From: Cinnamomum chago
Lineage: Eukaryota > Streptophyta > Magnoliopsida > Laurales > Lauraceae
Reading direction: 5' to 3'
DNA length: 64,000 nucleotides
NCBI GenBank assembly: GCA_038049695.1
Contig: CP142456.1
Span: forward strand, 43,132,001 to 43,196,000
Shown here: positions 37,801 through 47,218 of the stretch, in pieces
How the letters are laid out: each line of letters starts with the position of its first letter
Position numbering within the stretch: the first letter of the stretch is position 1
Translations under genes and position numbers: made by a program
Notes under the pieces: generated by a model
What the model saw: the letters and a program-made list of their open reading frames with translations, nothing else
Told to the model about the DNA's origin: nothing
The model's database searches: none

Positions 37801-38859
37801 AGAACTTAGGAAACTAGCCTCCGGACGCCCGTAATGAGCAAACGGGCTCCGTTGCCCGTGAAACTTGACGGGCACAGGCCTGTAGTCATTCCTCACCTGC
37901 AGGAACTGACGGAACTCGATTCCAACTCCCGGATTGCCTGTAGAGCTTAAACGTAGGTGTAAGTTAAGCCGTTAACTTAGAACTTAGGAAACTTGCCTCC
38001 GGACGCCCAAACCGAGTAAACATGCTCCGTTGCCTGTGAAACTTGACATGCACGGGCCCGTTGGCACAACACAATTGCAGGAACTGACGGAAGTCGATAC
38101 CCACTCCTGGATTGCCTGTAGAACTTAAACGTAGGTTTAAGTTAAACCGATAACTTAGAACTTAGGAAACTAGCCTCCGGACGCCCAAAATGAGTAAACG
38201 TGCTCCGTTGCCCGTGAAATATGGCGGGGACGGGCCCGTACTCATTCCTCACCTGCGGGACCTGACGGAACTCGATTCCGATTCCCGGATTGCCTGTAGA
38301 GCTTAAACGTATGTATAAGTTAAACCGTTAACTTAGAACTTAAGAAACTAGCATCCGGACGCCCGAAACGAGCAAACGGGCTCCGTTGCCTGTGAAACAT
38401 GACGGGCACGGGCCCGCGGTCATTCCTCAAGTGCATGAACTGACAAAACTCGATTCCGACTCTCGAATTGCTCGTAGAGATTAAACGTAGGTGTAAGTTT
38501 CTAAATTTTAATTGTAATTTCTACTTTTTTTATATTTAGAATAAATTGTCAATTTTTATAATTAATTGTTAATACTTATTTTCCTTTTTGTATTCAGGTT
38601 TGAGAGCATCGGATCCATCGCGGCACCCTACACGACCAATATCCTTTTTTTTTGTTTTTCTTTTTCTGTAATTGTAATGGATTTTATTTGTTGAAACTTT
38701 TGTAATGTTTTTAATATAATTAATATAAAACTTTCTTTTGTTATTAGTAACTTTTAACTGATGGAAGTAGTTGTATATAATATATTCAAGTACAGGTATA
38801 AAAAACAGGAAAAAATTTAAGAAATTAGAGAAATTTATTAAAAAAATTTATTAGTTTTA

Positions 38860-39250
38860 GCGACAGCCAATAAAGTAACTATTAGCGGTCGCTAATAGCT
38901 TTAAAAATTTTTAAAAATAAAAAAATTACAAAAAATAAAGTAATAGCGACCGCCATTGTAACATAGCGGTCGCTAATAATTTAAAAAAACTTAAAAATAT
39001 AAAAAAAGAAAAAAAAGCATTAGTGACGGCGTTTCGCTTTTTAGCGACCGCTGTGGAGGCCGCAAATGGTCATAAATTAAAAAAAATGTATTAGCGACCG
39101 CCAATACTTTTACGACCGCCACCTAGCGGTCACTAATACTTTTTGCGACGAAGCAGTTGCGTCGAGCTCTTTGCGGTCATTGGGCGGTCGCTAATGAGTA
39201 TTAGCGACCGCCAAAACACTTTTAGCGACAGCGTTTGGCGGTCGCTAAAA
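38860..39250 (+). repeat. right subterminal repeats of the CACTA element
   Basis: About a dozen copies of TAGCGACCGCC or GGCGGTCGCTA, in both orientations, separated by A/T-rich spacers. This zone is longer than the left one. Confidence 0.85.
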
Positions 39251-39271
39251 GTCATTTTTCTAGTAGTGTTG

Positions 39272-39490
39272 ATTTGATTGTGGCAACGATGAAAGGATCA
39301 CTGACCATATTTTCTGCCCATGTAATCAAACTGGAAGAAAATTTACAATGAAGGATGATCTCCTAAGAATGCAACTTGGAAGAATAGCTTCAAAAACAAC
39401 TCCATTAACATACATTTGGAAAAACGAAAAAAGATATAAGAGAAGGAAAAGGATGAAAATGCAATACAGGAACATTTGGTCCCCCAAAAA
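39272..39490 (-). other. 3' flank / probable 3' UTR of the kinase remnant
   Basis: AT-rich sequence between the CACTA end and the kinase stop codon. It has no feature of its own. The CACTA insertion lies about 220 bp beyond the stop, so it probably hit the 3' UTR or the near downstream region. Confidence 0.5.
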
Positions 39491-39779
39491 TCAAGGACCC
39501 CGAGTGACGGTGAAGCAGAAACACCCATTCAACTGGTCTTCAAGTATCTTGCCCCCTCCCTTACTTGTGTCAATCACCTCCAACATCTTCACCACTTCAC
39601 TCATGTCGGGTCGTTTTTCTCCATTTGCATGCCAACACTTACGCATGATGTTCGCCAATGAACTTGGACAGCATCGTGGGACTTCTGGTCGTAAGTTCTG
39701 CTCAAAACCAACGCAATCAAACAAACCCACTGCCACCATGAGCTGATTTCAGCGAGCATCAATAATAGCTACGTTTATT

Positions 39780-40140
39780 TGAAGTAAGCATCTCCAAGAG
39801 ATGCTTTAAATTTGGATATGCCTTTTAAAAAATAAAGGCTGATGTGGCATATGTAATTTGGCCACTCCAAGAGAGATGTCAAATGCAAATGCAAGTGGGC
39901 CCATGATCATTATTTTATTCAAAAGAAAGATTTGCACCGAAAAATTCAAATGCAAGTGGGCCCTTACCATTATTTTAATCAAAAGAAAATTTTGAAGTAT
40001 GCTTTGGCGTACCATCGCATATACTTCAAATGTCATGTAGGATATGAAGTATCTGTTGGAGACAATCTCATATGTCAATTAGAGCTGATGAGGCTAACAT
40101 GGCCATTTGAAGTGTGTGTTGGAGTTGCTCTAAAACAACA
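39780..40140. mobile_element. MITE-like insert in the last kinase intron
   Basis: The left edge has GCATCTCCAAGAGATG and the right edge GTGTTGGAGTTGCTCTAA, imperfect inverted ends of the GAGC(A/T)(A/T)CTCCAAC type seen in many plant MITEs. Inside, a block of about 45 bp with GCAAGTGGGCCC and ATTATTTT is duplicated (39883-39930 and 39946-39990). The target duplication is unclear and no coding capacity exists. Confidence 0.5.
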
Positions 40141-40480
40141 ATATTAAAAAAATGATGCAAGGTTGGTAAAGAATTTAAAAGAAGAAACCTGTTTGTACAA
40201 TATCACTAGTCAATAAGCTTATTTCTGTAAAAGCAGAATAATCAAGAGAACCTTATAACCTATTGTAGAAGTCTAACAGTAGACAAACCTGTTGTACAAC
40301 ACCCGATGAGACCTCCACAAAACTGAGATCTGGGTATGGCATATCACAGCAATAGATCTCCCATAAACATATGTCAAAGCTGTAAACATCACATGCATCT
40401 TCTATTGTAGGGCTTACCATCGAGGACCTACATGAAGACTCTTAGAAATCTAGAAGTACTGAAGGCAGCAGGACACTAAC

Positions 40481-41285
40481 TGTGTGGGACGTATCCCTAA
40501 GAGCAGGATTACGCTAATTTTGGTAACAGTACCGAATTGGCTTATCTCGATCTCAGTTTGCAAACTCGGCAATAGTACTGAGGTACATCCAGCTCGGCAA
40601 CAGTGCCAGCTAGCACCGAGCTTGAGCTAGCTTCGGTAAAAGTACTAGCTAGGCTCACCTTAGTCTCAATATAAGGCACCTCGGCAACAGTGCCAGGATG
40701 CGTCCATACCTGGTCTCGGTATCATCTTAAGCTCGCACGAGCTACTGAGATGAATTCTAAACCATAATTGTACTCCCATAAAATTACGGCTACGTCGCAG
40801 AACGTATTGACAGATAAGATGGACGCCGGATATTGATAAGGGGTTGTCCTTATCTAACGTTCACATCCGTATTAATACAAGAAGTCAACACATGATCCGA
40901 TGGGGCAGTGCCTCTCCACCTACCTCCACTAAGAAAACATGAAGTGGGCTGATGTGACAGTACTTCCACCTACCCCCACTGAGGGAGCGTCAGATGGAAC
41001 TCCCCCTATATATATACGAGGGTAAGATCCCAAAGAGATACGCAATATAACACAACACAAACATACAAGTCCAAAATTTGTCTTTCTTCTCCATTCACAT
41101 ATCCTTTGTTCAGTGACTGCACTAACTAAGGCTGCGTAGTGCCTTCAGCTAACTGCAGCCATGGTCTCTGACCTTTGCTTTTCCTTCTCCTTTCAGGTTC
41201 CAGGCATTCAATCTTCTCCAAGAAACTTCAAAAAAATCCTAATACATCCTTTTTTTTTAAGTCCGTATCATTTGAGGCACTTACA
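40481..41285 (+). mobile_element. Tat-family solo LTR in a kinase intron
   Basis: It starts TGTGTGGGACG and ends GCACTTACA, flanked by CTAAC at 40476-40480 and 41286-41290. It is 805 bp and homologous to the 5' LTR at 42142-44740, in the same direction. It carries CTCGGTA-type short repeats (40540-40740) and a TATATATA stretch near 41010. It separates kinase exons 3 and 4. Confidence 0.88.
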
Positions 41286-42141
41286 CTAACAATTCTCATT
41301 TCAAATCGTGCCTCTGGGGCCATGCATCCAATTGTACCAATTTCCCCAGTCATGACCCTTGGATTCTGAGCCTCAACTCGGGCAACACCAAAGTCAGCAA
41401 TCTTAATAGTCCTATGGGCATCTAGCAACATATTTTTCGTTTTAACATCACGGTGTACAATCTTCCTCAAATGTAGATAGCTCAAGCTGCAATATCAGAA
41501 TTAAAAAATCAAATACATATTTTAACTTAGTGGAAGCCCATTTCAAATGTAAACAATGAAAGATCAATACTCGCCCTCTGGAGTGATCCAAGGCAAGCTG
41601 AATCACAATCTTATAGGCAAGCTTCTTTCTCCAATTCTTTATCATAAATTGTTTTAGTGTGCCACCAGGAACATACTCAACAATAACACAGCAGGCTCTA
41701 GCTGGAAGGTCATTGTGTCTGTTAATCGAAGGAGTTTTTGGTGGAATCTTAAGTTCTGAGGTTCCCATTGATGCTCTAATAAACTGAAAGAAAAGAAAAT
41801 ACAATGACAATTTGGACAGGGATCATGAATTTATAATAATGAATCCAACCATATTTGTGTGCCTTGAAAAATAAATAAAAATAAAAGACCAGAAACACGA
41901 AACCAGCTAAATCACCCTGAGGAAATGGAATAGAGTTTACATGGTCAGTAGACTCTCATAAAATTAAATGGAGTGAAGCATTCCCATAACTTTACATCCT
42001 CAACATCCTCCGACATTAGAGGGGCCTCCGTTCCTACTAAAAAAAGATTTGTTACCTTCATAACATTCTGGTGGTCAAGTTTATGCCAAAAAGCAACCTC
42101 CTGCCGAAACGATGCCCGAAGAGCAGCAGTTTCAGCAGCCG

Positions 42142-44740
42142 TGTTGTGTGGGCTGTTTTCCTAAGATTGGGATTACGCTACTCTCAGTAACGGTACTAGC
42201 TCAGCGCACCCCGATCTTGGTATCTAAGTTCGGCCACAGTGCTCGGATCCATCAAGTTCGGTTGCGGTACCAACTAGACATCTCGTCTCAGCTCGGCAAA
42301 CAGTGCCAACTTACGCCAAGCTTGAGCCAGTCTCGGTAAGAGTACCAATTGGGCTCATCTCTGTCTCGGTATAAGGCACATCGGCAATAATGCCAGGATA
42401 CATTCGAACTTGGCCTCAGTATCATCCTCAGCTCGGTCCGTCCACAGGGATGGGTGCTAGGTCATCATTGAACTTCCATGAAGTTACGACTACATTACAG
42501 AACGTGCTGACAGACAAGACAGGCGCCAAATGGTGGTCAGGGGTCTCCTTGATCGATCACATCCGCATTAATACCAGGGTCCATCTCTTGATTCGACTGT
42601 TAGTTTTGTGGTCTCAATACCAGTATATGATGAATAGATTGATTAATTTCTTTATTTATCAATATAATCCTGCTTTCCTTTCATGAGATGAATGGTGACT
42701 TTTACTTAATGCACATGACCAACATATATGACATAATGGTTCATGAGATGAACCGGGTCCCATTAGTATATTAGATGCGATATATGTATATGGATGAGAT
42801 CCACATACGGGAGATATATGTCACAAACCTTATACTTAAATATCTTCACAACCAGTGATGAGATTGGGCATCTCATCTGACAAGGTTGCAGCACTTTGAT
42901 CACTATGAGATAGTATGATTTCTCTCGATCATCAGAATGTAAGATTCTGGATCATAGTGCTGGTACATTGGATGTATTGAAGGACCATGAGAAGCACCTT
43001 ATGAAATACTGTCTCGATTTAAGGATTGCTCTCATAATTCCCTAGCAATAGGCTTTTAATCCTGAGACATTGATGAACTCAAGTTTCTGTCTATTCATTT
43101 GCTTTGAGTCACCAATGAGTGAGGCCGACTATAGGTCAACACCTCGGTGTCTTGGGTACATGGTAGTAAGACTGTGGGAACATGCAATGATCAAGATGAA
43201 ATCTATCTACATTATCCCCTTGTGCCAATTAATGGATTTATCATTGGTAAGTGCGCACCCATTCCAATTAAGAGTTAATTGGATCGGTACCAAATGATTA
43301 CTATAATTAATTGGGGCTCAAGGATAATAAGATGTGGATCTAATATTGGATGAGACGGAATTATTCCAATTGATCCATGGATAATGATGGAGGGGCCTAC
43401 TTGTGGTAATTGGGAAGTTTAGGGTCTTCATTGAAATATATTCTTAAGACTGGAGTGCAATTGCATTTATATAATGGAGTTATTTGCAATTAACTGTGGG
43501 CCTGGATTGCACATGAGATGTGGGGTCGCGTGTCCCAGTTGGAGCCAGCTTTCTAAGGAATCCCTAGTGGTCCCCACGCTAGCCCAATATATTAGAAAGA
43601 TACTAATTATAGTAGAACTCTAAAAGGAAATAGAAAGTTACTATTTCTATTTGAAGTGAGACTTCTAATAGTGGTAATAGTAAGTTACTAATTATTAATG
43701 GAGGTAGGACTTCTATTTTAATTAGTAAAAGAGGAAGTTACTAATCATATTTGAAGTAAGACTTCTAATTGTGATGTAGTAAGCAACTAATTGTAGTGGA
43801 AGTAAGACTTCTATTTCAATTAGTAAGAGGAGGTGACTTCAATGCTATAAAAGGAGAAGAAGAGAGCCTTGGACGTCCCTAATGTTACTCTACATAGGGA
43901 TTCACGCCCAGCCCATGTAATAGTGCAAGAGTTGCACTCCTCTCTTCCTCTCCCTCTTCTAGTTTCTCTTCTAGTTTCCTTTAGGGTTTTTCTCTTGGAG
44001 ATCCCACCATCTTCTTGAGAAAAGAGAATCTGATATGGGACATAGCGTGGAAGATTAAAGGGTGTTCGAGATTCTGATTTGATTAGTGAAGGTGTTCATC
44101 ATCAAGGAAAGAACTCAAAGCCTCCATTAGAGCACTACCAAACTCCAAAGGTATATCTACATCCTTGTATGTTGTGGATTTCGTGGCTGCATGTTTATGT
44201 GTTATTTTCTATCTTCTAGATAGGTTATGTTGTTGTACATGGTTTATGAGTTTGAGGGATTATATCATGGATTGGGTTTGTTGCCTTCTAGATAGTTGAT
44301 CCCTGCATCAAGTGGGTCAAAAGTTTTTGAAACCTATCTGAATGGCCCACCTATTTTCCAACATCGACCTGATAGTATTTCCACCTACCCCCCCCCCCCC
44401 CCTAAGGGTGCACCAGGTGAAATATCTACATATAGGGGAAGACCAATCCCTTCTAAGGTACGCAAAAATGGACTAATGTTAGGTTCATCATACATTGCAT
44501 AGCGCGTTACAGAACACCTAGCGTAAGAGCATACTTGCCTCTCATCTCCATCATTGGTTTAGTGATAGCACTAACTCAGGCATCGGAGAGCCTTCGGCTG
44601 ACGGCAGCCAGAGTCTCTGATCTCTAATTCATCTTCTCTTTCAGGTCCTAAGGCGATCTATCCTCCCCAAAGAAGCTTAAACAACGAATCCCCAATTTCA
44701 CACTAACCTAAACTGAGTCCTTAACTTTTAGGCACTCACA
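42142..44740 (+). repeat. 5' LTR of the right Tat element
   Basis: The native pieces are 42142-42597 and 44369-44740, about 0.83 kb. It starts TGTTGTGTGGGC and ends GCACTCACA. It matches the solo LTR at 40481-41285 and, inverted, the fragment 56234-56626. A poly(C) run lies at about 44388-44402. Confidence 0.85.
42598..44363 (+). mobile_element. solo LTR, 1.77 kb, probably copia type, in the Tat LTR
   Basis: It starts TGTTAGTTTTGTGG and ends TTTTCCAACA, flanked by TCGAC at 42593-42597 and 44364-44368. TATAAAAGG is at 43846-43854, preceded by about four direct repeats with GAAGTAAGACTTCTA (43653, 43701, 43753 and 43799), likely U3 promoter elements. No inner domain remains. Confidence 0.88.
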
Positions 44741-44742
44741 AT

Positions 44743-44758
44743 TGGCACCGTCTGTGAG
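44743..44758 (+). promoter_or_regulatory. primer binding site of the right Tat element
   Basis: TGGCACCGTCTGTGAG begins two bases after the LTR end. It is the counterpart of the minus-strand site at 22813-22826. Confidence 0.7.
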
Positions 44759-44881
44759 AAAACGATCGACAAAGTCATACCTCTAGCAGCGGCAAATTAA
44801 GGATCTATAAAGCCCAGCCACCATCATCGACGACTCCCTGTCGAACCAATTCCAGGGAAAGTCTGGTGCATTAGGCGCGGG

Positions 44882-45349
44882 ATGACCTGTAACTCAAACA
44901 TGGTCATTAGCAAAGGAGGTGACAACACCTCCTCAACAGAGCACCCCTCCACCGGAGCACCCCCAACAGAGTGCTGTCCTGCTAGAGACTCCCTCGCGGA
45001 GCAGAAGTTCCAGCAGCAGCCAAGTCTCGTCAGTTCCTCCACTAGGTGGATCGCGACAGCGACGACGGCCATGATCTGTCCCTTGTCGATACCAGGGCCC
45101 ACAGTCGCGGCCCTCTCATCCTTCCAACAAGCCCCGCTGCCAGCCAGCAAGCTTCGAAGGGACCTCTTTCGGTTCCCCATAGTCACTGTGAAAGCACTGA
45201 ACGACAAGGTGAACCAAGGCAAAGCTCGAGCTCAAGCTGACCATAGCTTCAATCTCTGGCGAGACCCCTCCCCCAGTAGAGAATGGCGGTCACGAGAACA
45301 ATCCTCTGACTCGCCATGCAATCTTCATCCTTGGGTCTCGGCCCAGTGA
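44882..45349 (+). pseudogene. gag-like frame of the right Tat element
   Basis: About 155 codons. The middle part shares PLSIPGP, SF.QAPLPASKLRRDLFRFP and SFNLWRD with the left copy at 22284-22520. It is placed about 140 bp after the primer site, where a gag N-terminus is expected. No zinc knuckle or capsid domain could be identified, so it is likely only the start of a decayed gag. Confidence 0.5.
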
Positions 45350-45439
45350 TGGCACCAGCCATAGCTCGGACAACTCCAAGCGCACAAGCTTCGGCGGTGG
45401 CCTCGGTAATGTCGCCACCACGACTCATGCAGAAGTGCA

Positions 45440-45780
45440 ACCCAGCGGGAGCTTCAGCTGCGGCCCCGGTGACAGCACCAGCCATAACCTAGCTCCTTCA
45501 TTTGATAGCTCCCGCAGCGGCCTCGGTGGTGGCACCAACCGCTCGGACAATCTCGACCTTGATAGCTTCAGCAACTGCCTCGGTAATAGCACTAGCCCTA
45601 GCTCGGTCGCTTCCGGTATCCAAAGCTTCAATAGTGGCCTCGGTGACAACATCAGCCTCCGCTACATAGCTTTGACGTCGAATCTCGGTGACAACACCAA
45701 CCTCGACTTACAAAGCTCCGACAATGGACTCGGTGAGAGCACCAGTCATGGCCCGAACAGCTTCACTTACGACAACAACT
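45440..45780 (+). repeat. short degenerate tandem series (CTCGGTGACA type)
   Basis: The phrase CTCGGTGACAACACCA with AGCTTC(A/G) recurs about every 45-60 bp. It is the inverted counterpart of 2319-2570. Confidence 0.65.
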
Positions 45781-45790
45781 TTGTTCCCTC

Positions 45791-46250
45791 GTCGCAGTTA
45801 TGGAACTCGACAAAGGTCTCAGCTCGGTGACGGCACTAGCATGGAAGAGACCACAGCTCGGTTACAGAACCAGCTGCAAAGCGTCGCAATTATGGAACTT
45901 GACAAAGGTCTCAGCTCGAAGACAGCACCAGCATGGAAGAGACCATAGCTCGGTTACAGAACCAGCTGCAAAGCGTCGCAGTTATGGAACTCGACAAAGG
46001 TCTCAGCTCGGTGATAGCACCAGCATGGAAGAGACCACAGCTCGGTTACAGAACCAGCTGCAAAGCGTCGTAGTTATGGAACTCGACAAAGGTCTCAGCT
46101 CGGTGACGGCACCAGCTTGGAAGAGACCACAGCTCGGTTACAGAACCAGCTACAAAGCATCACAGTTATGGAACTCGACAAAGGTCTCAGCTCGGTGACA
46201 GCACCAGCATGGAAGAGACCATGACTCCGTTACGGAACCAGCCAACCTGG
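45791..46250 (+). repeat. 92-bp tandem array, five units
   Basis: The phrase GTCGCAGTTATGGAACTCG recurs at 45791, 45883, 45975, 46067 and 46159, exactly 92 bp apart. Each unit holds GACAAAGGTCTCAGCTCGG and CAGCATGGAAGAGACC. It is the reverse-orientation relative of the 94-bp array at 1690-2255. Confidence 0.9.
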
Positions 46251-46789
46251 TCACGGGACCAAGCGAAGCAACACGCCAAGTTATGGAACTCGGCGGCTAT
46301 TCTAGTTCGATTATGGAACCAACTATGCATTTGAAGGACCTGATCGCCTCCTCTGAGAACATAGTTCGGTTGCGGAACTAGCTACAAGTTTTTCTACCTC
46401 TAAAGGTACAGGTCCTCCCAAAGTTATTTAAACTTCAGCTCAATTTGAATTCCGATTGTTGAACCGAACTCGACTAGCCTAAATTACTTCTGGTTAAGGA
46501 ACCAAAGTTATTCTCACCCAATAGTCACTTAGTTCCGGTTACTAAACCGAACTCAACTACTTGGTCAAAATTCAGGTGTTCGTGCTAAGAGCCCGGTTAT
46601 GGAACAAAAGTCAAGCACACACATTGTTATCAGAGCAAAAGGGATGCAAGTATGATTGTAAGAAATTTCTTTTTATTGATAAAAAAAGTAAAAAAGAATC
46701 ATTATAAGACCAGTTCTTTGCATGAGAAAGAAAAAGAGAAAATACAAGAAACTTCAAGATTCAGTAGCCTTGATGTTGACGTCAAAAGG

Positions 46790-47218
46790 CTCGATCCTGA
46801 TGGCTTAGGGAGCATCCTCAGGCGGAACGACTTCCGCAGCAGCTTCTGCAGTGGAGGCGGAGCTCGGCTCAGTCCCGGGGCGAGTGAACTTCGGCAGGTC
46901 CTGATAAACAGGATGATCGTCTGAGATCCCTGCCTTCTTCAACGCAGCTCGGCACCCGAACTCAAACAGCACCGAGCAGATGTTCTCAACTTGGGCCTCG
47001 TACTCCTTAGTAGCCGCATCCACTCCGTCCTAGAAATATTTCTTGATCTCAGCATCGAACGAAGCTTGGAGTGCGGCTTTTTCCTTGTGCGCCATTTCAA
47101 GCTCGACATCCCGCTTTACCAGCTTGGCCTCAAGTACAAGAATCTTCTTTTCTTTGACCGCGGCCACGCCTTTCAACTCGTAGTTCTTGGCCCTCACATC
47201 GCAAATCTCTTTGAGCGC
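46790..47218 (-). CDS. antisense ORF of the right Tat element, C-terminal coiled coil
   Basis: The minus-strand frame matches the left copy's ORF: DGVDAATKEYEAQVENI, CQAALKKAG-like CRAALKKAG, DHPVYQDLPKF, then a Pro/Ala/Glu-rich tail. A solo LTR (47219-50479) separates it from the preceding part at 50480-50634. It is an element protein of unknown role and is broken. Confidence 0.65.

Larger units (their letters stand above)
31600..38510 (+). repeat. 178-bp tandem array, 30 units, in a CACTA intron
   Basis: Anchoring on the GAACTGACGGAAC phrase gives units at 31651, 31829, 32007, 32185, 32363, 32535, 32713, 32891 and 33069, then, after an inserted LTR, at 34880 and on to 38437: 30 in all. Spacing is almost always 178 bp, with two short steps (172 and 173 bp). 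Each unit has a splice-acceptor-like TTGCAG or CTGCAG before the anchor. Fifty bases later most have AAAC followed by GTAGGT, a donor-like site. A longer period of eight units (about 1.42 kb) is visible. The array lies between the exons at 31508 and 38598. Confidence 0.95.
26114..38693 (+). pseudogene. CACTA transposon protein (plant transposase_24-like), multi-exon, broken
   Basis: Exons inferred from splice-like borders and open frames: 26114-26361, 26439-26645, 26734-26823, 26908-26994, 27086 to about 31311 (with a solo LTR inside), 31417-31508, 31651-31700 and 38598-38693. Telling stretches are HPIDVEFDETYHLVGPHA, LFRPIYMSKCRKMWKDHK, LPDQWTQLVRYW, NARNRAVQGP and VGRDGHG..LTYGTGIPRS. These are hallmarks of the plant En/Spm protein family Transposase_24 (PF03004). 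The frame shifts near 27185 between the VGRDGHG and TYGTGIPRS parts, and the 3.8-kb LTR splits the fifth exon. The last exons read SHDPAGSTDPDQ, ELTERESDS.IARK and FESIGSIAAPYTTN. The 5' exons are not recognised. Its exact role in the family is unclear. Confidence 0.75.
24480..39268 (+). mobile_element. CACTA (En/Spm) DNA transposon with nested inserts
   Basis: The ends are inverted: CACTACTAGAAATTTG at 24480 and, on the minus strand from 39268, CACTACTAGAAAAATG. The 3-bp duplication TTG flanks it (24477-24479, 39269-39271). Subterminal copies of TAGCGACCGCC, in both orientations, fill 24505-24590 and 38860-39250; these are the usual transposase-binding zones. Inside are a C/T-rich leader, exons of a plant CACTA protein, a nested solo LTR (27373-31219), a 178-bp repeat array (31600-38510) and a second nested solo LTR (33234-34861). 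Without nested LTRs it is about 9.3 kb. No DDE transposase gene was recognised, and the coding region is frameshifted, so it is probably immobile by itself. Confidence 0.93.
39491..42141 (-). pseudogene. Raf-like protein kinase (MAPKKK, Arabidopsis At3g22750-like), truncated
   Basis: Five minus-strand exons are seen: 42141-42056, 41783-41575, 41486-41312, 40427-40289 and 39697-39491. They encode in order RASFRQEV.FWHKLDH, ACCVIVEYVPGGTLKQF, the catalytic loop HRDVKTKN with [13 protein letters not shown] and MAPE, then SF.ICLWEIYCCDMPYPDLSF, and NLRPEVPRCCPSSLANIMRKCW to the C-terminal TRGP stop. This is a plant Raf-like Ser/Thr kinase, normally cytosolic. The N-terminal half with the Gly-rich loop and catalytic Lys is missing, because a Tat element interrupts the first exon at 42142. 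The fourth exon has a 4-base insertion (TGCATG instead of TG) that shifts the frame after VLDGKPYNRR. Two donors read GC instead of GT. It is a dead gene. Confidence 0.9.

Noticed and set aside
31600-38510. CRISPR-like array or centromeric satellite
   Set aside because: Units are contiguous with no unique spacers, and the whole array is bounded by CACTA ends with a TTG duplication.
39348-39746. Plus-strand frame of 132 codons over the last kinase exon
   Set aside because: It is the shadow of the minus-strand kinase exon, whose motifs and stop codon are clear.
45688-46198. Frames through the 92-bp repeats
   Set aside because: Neither unit length (92 or 94) is a multiple of three, so the repeats are not a coding design; the frames are by-products of repetition.
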